NCBI GenBank assembly: GCA_013365365.1
Contig: JABVXU010000036.1
Coordinates: 124,001 to 188,000, forward strand
Source: Cruorifilaria tuberocauda
Lineage: Eukaryota > Nematoda > Chromadorea > Rhabditida > Onchocercidae
Length of the DNA: 64,000 nucleotides
Reading direction: 5' to 3'
Position numbers and translations under genes: made by a program. The notes below the pieces were generated by a model. It searched no databases. It was not told the DNA's origin and saw nothing but the letters and a program-made list of their open reading frames with translations. Below, one piece after another: positions 15,901 through 26,943 of this stretch. Within the stretch, counting starts at the first letter, position 1. Each line of letters begins with the position of its first letter.

Positions 15901-16190
15901 ATTTTCCGATATGACTTTTGATGTACATATCATGATTGAAACACTATTCTCCAGAAGTGCAAACTTTTTTAGCTCTAAAACGCAAAAATAGTACCATAAC
16001 AATGGAAGGGACACTTACAACAAGTCATTTTCATTATTTTAAGCATCCAATTCGATTATTCATTTCAGTCCATTACTGAAAAGATAAAACAGTAAATATA
16101 TTTTAAAAGAGAAAGGCTCGATAAAGGACATTGACTCACTAATTCTTTTTCTGTCTTGATAAATTTAAAATCCTTCTTTCTTCTAACCAC

Positions 16191-16227
<37 letters not shown>

Positions 16228-19200
16228 TATTGAGCCCTATTAGTCATAAAGTCTCTTCCTTTATTTTATCGTTTTCTCTCCTTATTTTCAGTCAGGAAAA
16301 GAGAAAGCATTTTTTTCTTTTATTTCTACATAATTAGTTTCTTAGATTTATTGAAGGCAGAAAAAGATGAAATTGATTGAGAGACATAAGGGAAGGGGAA
16401 AAAGACATGGCATTCGGAAATTTTAGCTGAAAAGTTTCCTCAACAATTTGGTGAAATTTTAAGATACAAAATTTGGAATGAGACACAAACATACGTTTGT
16501 TATTAAATAAATAATTCACGTAGCATGTGGTTTGGCAGTGATTTTTCGATTAAATGATACCAATAATACTACCGATGATCAAAAGAAACAACAAAAACTG
16601 AACATTATTGACCTTCAAAAGCAGAATCTACTGGAAAAAAGCATCGAATTTTCGCATTGCAAACTGCAAACTGTAAGAGAAAGATTCGTAAATTGAAGTA
16701 TTGAAAGTTGCTATAAATCACAATTAGAATTAAAATCAAAACTGATATCAAATAGGCAAGTGGGGAAGGATATAACATAAAAGTTTTTGGGACGATCCTT
16801 GATCATTCCTTTTTTCGTGTTGAAAACTGGAAGAAAAATGATAATAGCGATTTCGAATATTTTGATACTAGGACATCAGATGAAAGGCAATGCACTTGAA
16901 ATATTTCTCGAATGAATAGATCTGTGTATCAAATGAGCGGTATAAAGATGAGGTGGAAGTAATGAAAAAATGAAATTTTTTTTGGAAGATAATTTGGAAT
17001 AAATTTTAGTGATATAATAAAGTAAATCAATTTTAACTATAACGAAGAGGATTCAATTCCCCTTCCTTATTCCGATCTATATGTTTCTGCTTACACGAAT
17101 TGATCCATTTGTTCGACAACATTCCCTGAGGATATCATATCTAATAGTAGTCATATATTATTCTTCAAAAATTTCAAATAATCAGAACTCAATTTGATAT
17201 CTATTCAGAAGGGAAAGCTAACAAATTAGTACTGGCAGCGAAAGAATTTGAACAAAACAAACATCGATCTTTAAAAATGTCCGTTAGATCTAAAAGCATA
17301 TTTCTGCAAATAGTGGAATCAAAATCAAATCCTTCTTCAGCTGATTTATTAAAAAAATGGATTTTAACTTACGAGCAATGCACTGTACTTACAGCTCTCC
17401 GTCCTTTTATCATAAATAATTATTAGCACAAATTAGTCAAATTTATTCAATCTTCTATTCGTTGAAATGGAAATCAAAGTATTTTCGCGTAATGAAAAAT
17501 AACTTGACAAATAGCTGTAACAATATGGAATAATAATGATAGTAGAAAGATAAAGTAGAGATAATAAAACATTAGCAAGAAACATTAGCATGAGCAATAA
17601 ACAGTATTGTTCTTCCTAAATGATTATTTTTGCAATTTAATTGCAAAAATGGAATGATTAGTAATAAGACTGGACTACCAATATGGTATTCCTAGTTTCG
17701 ATGAAACAGATTTTTGAAATTATTTTCAAGATTATTAAATAATCAGATCCACTAACATAGGACCATAACTTCGTCTCTGCTTTGCTTCAAACATAAACGA
17801 ACGTTAAAATTTACCACCCCTTAACTACTTATATTTGTTATCGAGCACTTTTTTAATACTTACGAATTTGCTGTTCGCTTTAAATTATCCATTTCCATCA
17901 TTTCATTTCATCACTTCCTCTAATCCCGAAATTTTCTAATGGATTTTAATCTTCCAAATTATCGATCTATAGACCGAAAATATACGTTGGGACACAGAAT
18001 TAGAAGGAATCTAATTTCTTTTATCGTTATGGCCACAATAGACTTGTGGGAAAGAATTGCACATGTTCGCATTTTAATTCTGTTTGAGTTCAGCAAAAGT
18101 AGCTTTGTATAATTTATTTTTCAGCAGAAAAATGGAAGAAATCAGAAAACAAAATCGACTTCTCTTCAAATGGAAAGTAAGGACTATTCTGAGAAATAAA
18201 TTAAATGTGCTTTCCTATTCTGAACAATAAAACAGAATGCGTTTGGATGTGGAAAAAATTGTTTCAAGTTGGAAGTGAAGGACAGATTGGTTAATTCTCA
18301 AATGACAACCACCTCCGGTGACAAACAAAGAGCTCGTTAGCTTTTCATCAGGAAAGGTGATCTGTCATTTCTTTCTTCTCGGTACTGTGCTAGCGTCCTC
18401 TCGATCAGTCAGCCCACCTTGACAACATGCCGATCGAGGACAAGGAATGGAAGAAACTGTTAGACAGTAACAAAGTCAAACATTTCGCCTTCCATCTGCG
18501 CGACTTTTAACAAATGAATGGCAATTCATGAATTACTTCCTGAAAATGTACTGGGAAAACCACCTGCTATGCATGATGGCAATTTTCATGAACAGGCAGA
18601 ATTAACTTTTCTTATTCGGCAAATTAAAAAGCTTTTCGTTTCAGTTCACGTAATAACAGAAGAAATCAGAGATTCTTTCCAGTGAATAATGCCGGACGTG
18701 AATAGAAAGAATGAAATTAACGTTCTTTTTCTCCCATTTGCGGATCAAAAAGAATATGCTATTGGGAGCAGTTAAATCAATGTCTGATTTCTTTCATCAC
18801 TATTATATTGAAATAATGCTAACATAGCACTAAATCCGTATTTGAAAGTGATTTTTTACTTCATACTATCAATTTCTCTAAATTCGTTTGTTAAGTTAAT
18901 GAATTAAATTCTTGAAAAAACCTTGGTTTTTAAAATTCTTCGGAAAATTTTGCTAAACAAAATCAATGACATAATATCTCAACTGAGCTGCAAAAGATCA
19001 TTAATTTACAATTTGCGTGAAAGAGCCAGAATGATTGAACTAATAGAGAGACGGCGGATCGTTGCCATAACAGCCAAAGTGGACTTTGATAAGATAGAAC
19101 TATGAGAACAATCCGGTTAACGGGAAAAACTAATAGTCAATAATAGATGAACTTCCTGATTATAGCTTATAATTGACCACTGGCGTTCAACAAAAAATAT

Positions 19201-22200
19201 CCTTCGTACGCTTCATCCAAAAGATTACATTTCATATAAATTTTAAACCAATAATTTTTATATCAAACGTTCACTGTAATCCAAAATTTTTTAATCGTAA
19301 AAAAATTTTCAAAAAATCATAAAAATTTTATTCAAACTATACACAATAATCCAATCCATATTAATTATCGGATTGATGATAAAATTCAACATAAATTTTG
19401 AGAAAATTAGTCAAACATTCTTAACTATCTTGAATGTAAATTTACCATGATCTCAATGAATACTTTAAAAACTTTCATTACTTAAACTAAGCGGGTAATC
19501 GTAGAACAGAAAATTGAATGTATTTGTTAAGTTGAAGAGAATATCCAGATTGAACAGATGAAAGCATATTGAGAGGAAAAAAGATGGAGAGTTCGCGAGT
19601 GAGGAGGAAATAAATCAATCATTTATATATTCCACTCTTTTCACTTTCATTTACAGTCAATTGTTCCAAGCTAATATAAGCTCAAGCAGCTTTGCTGCCA
19701 GTCCATAGCTTATTCAGCTGCTTCTTCTAGATGAAGACAATGAAATTTAACTGTTGTAAGATAAGATAATGTTTTAAAAACTACTAATGACAAAATTCAG
19801 ACATATATAATTAATTAAAGATATTTAAGGAAATTTTTTTCCAGAAATCTTAGTATAATGCCTAATAACTTCTTTTCAGAAAAAAGAAAGTAGGGATGCT
19901 CAGTTTTTGATTATTTGATTCCGATGAAAATAATAAAAAAATTTCAGTGGAAATTGATCGAATTAGTAGGAAATGCGAAGTTAGCAATGACTGGAAGAAA
20001 GGATTGCGTAGAAGAAAATGTTCAGTGAAATAAAGAAGGATTTATTTCCAACGATGAGGAAAATCAGGCAGGCACTTTCGTTCTTTTCTAAGGAAAGAGA
20101 AATCGGGAGAATGACCGAATGAACAGTCCTTCTAGGGACCATCTACCAGTGATTCCAACACTTATGCAAATTACTGCCAACTCTTTGAACTGAATGGAAA
20201 GATAGTGAAGGCAGGAAAAAATTTGATATGAACAGTTGATGGTTGATGGGATAAGAGAATGTGTTGTCGATGATAGAGGAGACGTGCTCATTTCTACAAC
20301 CATAGATGGAAGGAGGAGATGGCTGAAGTTGTGTGATGCATGCAATTCAAAATGCAAAATAGAATAGTAAAGTATGCAATCAAGGAAATTAATGAATAGA
20401 AACAATTGATCGTTTTAAAAAATAAATTGAAAAATAACACACAATTCGTTAATAAGTAATTATAGAAAAAAAGAAAAATATTTAGCGAAGAAGGAGCCAT
20501 CGAATTGATAAGTGAAGGCTATGAAATTATAATTTCATGTACAACAAATTGTTGAGTGTGGTCGAGAATGTTGCCACTTTAAGAGGAAATGCGATTTGCT
20601 AATTCACTTCGGCAACTCATACTTTTTGTGTCTTACAATTTTTTGAAAGTACTCACATCATTACTTCGACAAAGTTTACTTTAGAATCAGGTGAAAATCT
20701 TTGAGGGAGGCAAATTTCCTTTTTCAATATACTTGGGAGTGATAGGTAAAGAAGGAGAAAGAGTGGAAATTTACCGCAAACGATTAAATAGAAGCAATGA
20801 TAGATGGGAAGTGGACCATGAAGACAATGAAGCAAAATGTCCATCCTTGACAAATTCATTGCCCTCACTTCGAAAAGGAAGTGCATTTGACGCCCACAAA
20901 TTAACAGAGTAACTCAATGACTAAATGAGAAAATTAAGTTCAAAGCACTGAATCCATAAATTGGAAGGTTAGTAATTAATTTCAACAATTTTTATCAAAA
21001 AGTTTACAAAGAGATTAAGTTAAGCAGCATGATATGAAAAAATCTACCTAGGCAGGAAATAATGACCACATTTATCTAACAGATTATGAAATAGATTAAA
21101 TTATTAGCATGAGAAATTAATTTCAGTCATATATGGAGGCACATCAAAGTTTAAAACTATTTTCTTAAAAATTTACTGAAAATTTAACACTAGTCTCTTA
21201 TTTAGGAATGGGAATAATTATGGAAATGAAAAGTGTCATCGTAAGAGAGATTCATAAGCTCTACAAAAGATATAACGCTTATTTTTCAAAATAGAGGAAC
21301 TTATTAGTTTTGGATAAAAAGGACAATGCGTGAGATGCTACTATCAAAAGCGAATGGATAAGTTTTGGTGGAAAATTTTAGAAAGAATTGAACAAGAATA
21401 ATCTATAAAATTTGTTCTTCCAGTATACATTTCTAAATTATTTCAACGAAATCGAAATACAGCAGGAATGCTTCATTTAAGTACATTATTCAATCTTCGC
21501 TCCTTCCCTCCGGTTCCACTAATTTACATATCCAAGGCGTCGCTGAAAAGCGAGGAACTTTGTTATCGATTTAATATTGTAAGATACTGTTTGCTTATTG
21601 TTTATAAATTTTGTCACTGAAATAGTAAAGAAAGGAAGAAGGACAAAAGCCTTCGTTATGGAGTAACATTGTAAATTAATAGGATGCTTCTTGTTTACCA
21701 GTTTTGTCAATGATCTGTTTTACGAGCCTTGTCACTATAAGCCTCTGACTTTGTAATATTCGAATTACAAGGATCTTCCCTCCTCCAGGATAAAAAAGGT
21801 CCCAACCTCCTACCATTACTAAGAATTTGTCTTAAGGAGTGTGGTTGGTTATCACAGGGTAAATTCAATCCCCCTTTTTCCCCTGGGCCTGACAGATATC
21901 GTCATTGTTTTGAAACTCTTCAGAATACTGCTAAATTGTTAATGTAATGTTGTATTATTGTATGTGTCAAATTTGTTCTAATAAAGGTTTAATTACCCAA
22001 GTTTGAGGTACACCCAAAGTATCAGCTATCACAGAAGCTATCTTTGCTTACGAATTGAAAGAGTAGAAAGAAGGAAAGATTGTCACGGTCAAGGAGATTG
22101 TCGACAATAACAAGAACACTCTCAGCATTGTCACGTTCACAGAACGTTGACAGAAGGATAGTTCTTTTTGATATTAAAATTTTTTTCTGGTAACTTCTGT

Positions 22201-23069
22201 TTGTCAGCAAAAACATAACAATAAATTTCTAAAGATTATTTTTGACATTCTCTAAAATTTTCCGGAAGTTGTAGCTGGACTGAAGAACTACGTTGAGTAT
22301 GGGAATCGAAGATAAAGCATGCATTACGTATAACGGAAGAAAAGATGATTCATTAAGATTTCAGGGAGTTAGAAGCCAGCTTTCCAAAAAGATAACGAAG
22401 TTAATATTTTCTATGGAATAATGACAGATGAATGATTCTTCTGTGATCAGCTATGGAAGTTTTTTTTCTTTCGCGATGACATCATACAAAATTCATAAAT
22501 TTCTAATGAAATTATCACCAAATATCTCATCAAGCACTTATCGAAAAAACAACGAGAAAAAAACAGTTGAAGCAATTTGAATTATTCGAACTAATTTACA
22601 AGTTCCCACAAAACGATTATCAGAATGATTTACTTGAAGCTTCTAAAATGTTTATTCTGCCTTTATAATATAATTCCTAACTTATTCACTCACTTTCACT
22701 ATAAAATCCAATTGAAACTATGATTGTTTGAAAATATGAAGTTGAAATTTGAAGAAATGAATGATTGGATTGAAGAAGGCACATTGTATTGAATATTTTC
22801 TGCATTTTCAAGGTTAATTACACCTCTCTTAACTACACCTTTTTCTTCTTTTTTCCACAAATTTATTGGTGCGTATCAAATATCCATCCTCCTCTTTCCT
22901 TAACATTACCGCGTTTGACGTTTCATCCTCCATTCACCAATTAATAGTTATTAATTAAGCATACCTCTTGGAGGCGATTCTTTACCCATCGCTTGATTTT
23001 CGCAGTTTTCTGGTTCATCGTAGTTGTTTCGGAGAACATATCTGAACATAATGTATTCATTTCTGACAT
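3959..23069 (-). CDS. max-1: MAX-1-like coiled-coil, PH, MyTH4 and FERM protein (PLEKHH family)
   Basis: Cytoplasmic membrane-associated adaptor; the C. elegans family member acts in netrin-dependent motor axon guidance. Exons after the first (22965-23069): 12287-12415, 11877-11994, 11452-11600, 9874-9971, 8888-9002, 8685-8789, 8431-8598, 8240-8347, 7941-8039, 7672-7833, 7437-7517, 7174-7311, 6895-7051, 6236-6516, 5883-5983, 5569-5746, 5234-5401, 4907-5149, 4698-4804, 4378-4576, 3959-4153. Total 1067 residues. Order: coiled coil (about 20-75), a Ser/Thr/Asp/Glu-rich linker (80-320), PH1 (about 330-430), PH2 (440-570), MyTH4 (580-770), FERM to the end. The MyTH4 core with the LLWLLRRH helix and the FERM end with FGGYHNDF are clear. 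The first exon is assigned because its KNRLQE end continues a heptad into LEEQNERL in phase 0. An alternative start and a possible cassette are listed separately. The body is near certain; the N-terminus is less so. Confidence 0.9.
12764..13185 (-). CDS. max-1: Alternative 5' exons or 84-codon cassette of max-1
   Basis: Two exons, 13083-13185 and 12764-12912, join in phase (G plus AT) and end in phase 0, so they splice into the coiled-coil exon at 12415. Together they are 252 bases, exactly 84 codons, so inclusion or skipping keeps the frame. The first begins after a TTAACGTCAG or CAGCTAG acceptor and has an in-frame ATG at 13152 that could start a shorter protein by trans-splicing. The encoded text is charged and plausible as protein (HKKSKQYLREAFERFEG) but resembles no domain I recognise. 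Seen directly: open frame, splice signals and phase. Inferred: that it is used as a cassette or a second promoter. Confidence 0.55.
14893..15288. repeat. Direct repeat pair, 25 bases
   Basis: An identical 25-base word (starting CATATCTTGCAATTGGCACA) occurs at 14893-14917 and 15264-15288, same orientation, within the max-1 intron. Flanks do not align, so this is either a remnant of an older duplication or a piece of a dispersed family. Confidence 0.7.
16191..16224. repeat. GA-dinucleotide microsatellite
   Basis: About 17 GA units with one interruption near the left end, in the max-1 first intron. Confidence 0.95.
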
Positions 23070-23085
23070 TAAATGTTTTACCTAC
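22965..23085 (-). CDS. max-1: Distal first exon of max-1
   Basis: The coding part, 22965-23069, is 35 codons beginning MSEMNTLCSDMFSETT and ending KIKRWVKNRLQE before a GTATGC donor, in phase 0. A TTGATTGTAG acceptor lies about 13 bases upstream of the ATG, consistent with spliced-leader addition. Joined to the exon at 12415 it forms a continuous coiled-coil heptad. No other exon set nearby fits this phase and strand. The link across nearly 10 kb is inference from phase and coiled-coil continuity. Confidence 0.65.
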
Positions 23086-23423
23086 AATCAAAAATGTTTC
23101 TTGAACAAATCCAATTTTTATAGTATAAGATGAATGCACGCTTCTTATTACGGATTTATTTATCTTTCTAAAGATATTTAGAAAGCTGTTCAAAGTGTAG
23201 GAAAAAAGTAACTGCTCTAATTAAGCTGAAAAGTTCTACAGCATTTTTTCAGTGATTTAGCCAAAAAGTGTGGCACAAAAAATTAAACTAAAATCAGTGT
23301 TAACTCCATACAGCCATTTATTTAGATCTAGAAGGCAATGAAAATTATTAGTATTTGAATGAAAATTTTATTGTAAAATATAAAATCTACAAATTGATAG
23401 CAATGCTTAGTGCTTGGCCATAT

Positions 23424-23453
23424 AAGAGAGAGAGAGAGAGGGAGAGAGAGAGA
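23424..23453. repeat. GA-rich microsatellite
   Basis: About 15 GA units with one GG interruption, followed by A- and G-rich sequence, just upstream of the max-1 distal exon. Confidence 0.95.
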
Positions 23454-24485
23454 AAAGGGGGAGGACGATAGAAAGCGAGAGTTGAAAAAAAAGAAACAAA
23501 AGGTGACATTTGAAAACGTTTTATAATTGACGTTTTCTAAATTAATGCAAAAAAAATAAATGAAAGGATCATTCGGTAATTGAAATAAAGCTAAAAAAGA
23601 AAAAATTTTTTTAAGTTATATTTAGCAATTAAATTGTAAAGTACAAAACTCAAATGAAGTGAAGAAATAATTTACAAAAATATCGCATATTTAGGTTTTC
23701 AGTATTCAAATAATAGTTTCTAAACAATGAAAAAAGCATGAATTTTTCTTCGTTCTAAATTTTATTATGAAAAGAGCAGGAAATTTTGTTTACTATTCTC
23801 GAGAAAGGCGGAAAAGGACATTACCGCCGCTAATAGCAGATGTTAATTATACAGAAATGAGAAGATAATCTTTTCCTTTTGCACCCTGAATGTCAACATG
23901 ACCCCGTTCTTTCTTACATTCTTCTGCATCTCATCCTTTCTACAATTCTTATTGAGAGAAAAATTTAAGAAATTCAATTTCAAAAAATTTCCATACAAAA
24001 AGATAACTTTTGAAACAGAAGGGTAGCATAAATTTTTACATTCTTATGCTAAGCCTTTCTTGAAAATATAATAAATTATAACCATCAGAATGGTAGTATT
24101 TTTGATCAGATAACAAAAGTCAGAGAGTATCTATTTGGCAGACTGGGATCCTTCTAGATGACCTTTTGTGACCTTCCTCTCTTGTATTCTTCTCTTACAA
24201 ATGCCTACCAATTAATGCAACTCACTAATTGCCAAAATTTTTACGGACTGCACTGTATCGAAATGATGTCATTCATTTTCAGACAGTTTCTTTGTTTTTA
24301 ATAAACAAAAATAGCTCTAATTGAAACAAAAAATACACCCACACACAATTCGGGCTATGCTCTCATTTAGTTTCCAAGCTTTATGAAAGCTTGTTCATTT
24401 TTTACAGTATGGTCACCTTTACTGACATCTTTTATCCTACTAACTTCAAAAAAGTCATCAGTTATTTCAAAATCAGTTGTAGGTT

Positions 24486-24570
24486 CTTGAGGACGACAAA
24501 GAATTTTCAATTCTCATTCATTGCAGTTGTTTCGGTGAACATATCTGAACATGATATACTCTTTCCCTAA
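24486..24570 (-). pseudogene. Decayed duplicate of the max-1 first exon
   Basis: On the minus strand this stretch matches the max-1 distal exon over about 80 bases. The best block reads CSDMFTETTAMNE against CSDMFSETTTMNQ, after which the copy has an in-frame TGA and several short deletions, then partial agreement with the exon end. It lies about 1.5 kb upstream of the intact exon. The start region has lost the two ATG codons. It looks like an old tandem duplication of exon 1 that has decayed; no splice donor at the matching place survives. Confidence 0.6.
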
Positions 24571-26920
24571 TAGAAGCTAACAGAGGTTCTGAGCTTCTGA
24601 TCAATAATGCAAAAATAACATCGAAAATTTTAATTTATGACAGATAAACTTTATGCAAGTGTTGTTTTCGGATTTCAAATATGCGTTCGCTTTATCTCAA
24701 CATGCTTCATAGAAGTAAACATGCAATCCTAATGATTCAAATACATGATTCATTAAATTTACAATTTACATCTGGAAACTATTCTTAATACTGATTCTTT
24801 CAATACTATATTTGAACAATAGGTTTTAAGCTTAAACCTGCAATTTTGCAGAAAAATTATCTTAAAAAGGCTTTTAAAAGAGTTAGTAATAAATTCACCT
24901 CCTCCAATTAGTTCTCAGAATAACTTTGTCGGAGGTTTTAAAGTTTTAAATTGATATTTCAATGATTTTACACAGTGTTTTTTATTTTACTGATAAAAGT
25001 TAAAATGATGCAAAGAGACTCAAAAAGAAAGGGAAAATTGAATTTACTCTGAAAAAAATTGTTTTATTTGTTAAAAAATATTAATAATATAAATCGGATA
25101 GAAAAAAAAAACTAATTAGTGATATTGGTATTGATTAAACAAATATTGATGCAATTTTGAAAATTCAGATTCTTTTTCAATTAACATATCTTCGAATATT
25201 ATTTTTTTGAGTAAACTTTATAACGATTAAGTTCTGAAATATTAGAATGAAAAAAGAGGAAAGAACCAGACATTTGACCAGTATTCACTTCTCTTGAAAG
25301 ATTAATTTCATTTCGCTCATGATAGAAGCAATAGTTTCATAAAGGTAATAGTTGTATAAAATTATTTAGGGATTTGTTTAGAAATTATAATAAAAAATTA
25401 TAAGTAATAAAATTTCGAAAATTAAGAAAGAATCAAATATATAAAAATATTTACATAAAAGATTTTTGTTAAACAGACAGCTATAACTCAATCTCGCATT
25501 TTATAATTTATAGGACTGGCAGGATGAGTCAGAGAGCCACTGGTCAGTGGTTACATCCTTCAATTCTTGAAATCGATTCAAGCTAGGCTCATATCAGTGA
25601 TGCACATCGGATGCGTTGTTTATAAATGATTTCAGGGAGTTAGAAGCCAGCTTTTAAAAAGAGTTAATGAATATAGTGGACATTGACAGAGTTCAGTTAG
25701 CGATCAAGTGGCTAACTGAATCAAACGAATCAAAGAAAGGGATTTAAATAAGTTATTATTTCGAATTATTCTACTGGATCCGGAAATTTTCAATTTAAAT
25801 TGACTCATTAACAAACATTTTCGCAGAAAAATAAATTTTCAGATTCCGGCTATCATGTTTTTAGTATATTCAATGCTAGCTAAATAAGTTTGAATATCGT
25901 TACAATGGTATTAATGACTCGTATAATTCGTGAAATTTGGGAATTAAAAAAGTTGCTGCGGCGACTCGGAATTAGGCTTGAAATGCCATTTTTCAGATGA
26001 TATTTTTTTTTTGAAGAAGGGAAGGTTTTATAAAGTAAACTGAAACTACCGAACTTAAAATATTTATAATTCACATCGTTCAGCATAAAATTAGGAAAAT
26101 CATTTTCTTGTTTTAAACTAAATGATATATAAGTTTCGCTCAATAATGCTACAATTTCAATTCAAAAATTTCATTAAGAAAATACTTTTCTCAAAAAATA
26201 TATGTATTAACTGAACATTCCGTATATCTGTTAATTTTATCGGCACATTCAAATAATAATGTTAACTGAGTCTTAGTGATAGTTAAGGAGAAAAAGCTTG
26301 ACATCTGTCACGTTTATAATTACTTAGCAGTTTTACTATCTTTTTCTAATTCTCCATCAAAAGTCCGGAGTTCAAAATTTCTATAATTCAATTAGAATAA
26401 AAGCTATCAATTTCGTTTTTGTTCTAGGAAGTCATCCTCAAATAAGCTAAATTCAAAATCAAGATAAAAATAAAGAAATGCCAACTGCCTCATTCTGATA
26501 ATGCTTATAGGTTTGACTAAATTCTGCTTCTACAAGGAAAAATAAAAAGAAACGACCTAGAAGTGATTGCCTTTTCTTCCCAAAAAGACTTCTTACAAAA
26601 ATTATAAGTTAAACGGATAGGATAGGAATGAAAGGATTAGAACAGAAACTTTTTTTCTCCCATGAATATTAGGACATGAATAATTTTTCAATTCTTTTTA
26701 TAATTTATATAGTCTAAGCACTTTTATAAAATCGATCAATCGCTCGAATTATCATCATTCATTCATTTTGAATTTTATTCTTTGAAAAATGAATCTGATC
26801 GACTATTTTGTTGAAATTCTCCATCATCAGCTTATCAATGGAGGGATCAGAAATAATTTTTTTGTGAAATCAACAATGTTTGAATTGAGAAAGATATTTG
26901 TTTATTTTAGTAGCCTGTAC

Positions 26921-26943
26921 AGTCATATGGTAACCATATGACT
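26921..26943. repeat. Perfect 23-base palindrome with two CATATG E-boxes
   Basis: Two 11-base arms (AGTCATATGGT and its exact complement) around a single A. Each arm contains CATATG, a bHLH binding core. It is about 3.1 kb upstream of troponin I. The symmetry is seen directly; any regulatory role is speculation. Confidence 0.85.

Larger units (their letters stand above)
13186..22964. other. Long first intron of max-1, no exons seen
   Basis: About 9.8 kb, very A+T-rich. Visible contents: a GA microsatellite (16191-16224), a 25-base repeat pair near 14.9 and 15.3 kb, a short G+C-richer patch at 18300-18520 with a 27-codon ORF, a charged but unrecognised open frame at 20691-20912 on the plus strand, and a G+C-richer stretch at 21720-22010. 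None could be tied to a gene. Promoter or enhancer elements for an internal max-1 start could be here but no specific site is recognised. Confidence 0.5.
22356..25655. repeat. Dispersed direct repeat pair flanking the max-1 first exon region
   Basis: A 27-28 base word beginning GATTTCAGGGAGTTAGAAGC is present at 22356-22383 and 25628-25655 in the same orientation. Downstream bases (A-rich, then GTTAAT or GTTAAT-like) also agree loosely. It brackets both the max-1 first exon and its decayed copy. Confidence 0.7.

Noticed and set aside
20653..20912. Overlapping frames on both strands, the plus one charged
   Set aside because: No ATG, no acceptor and donor pair and no family; kept only as part of the intron description.
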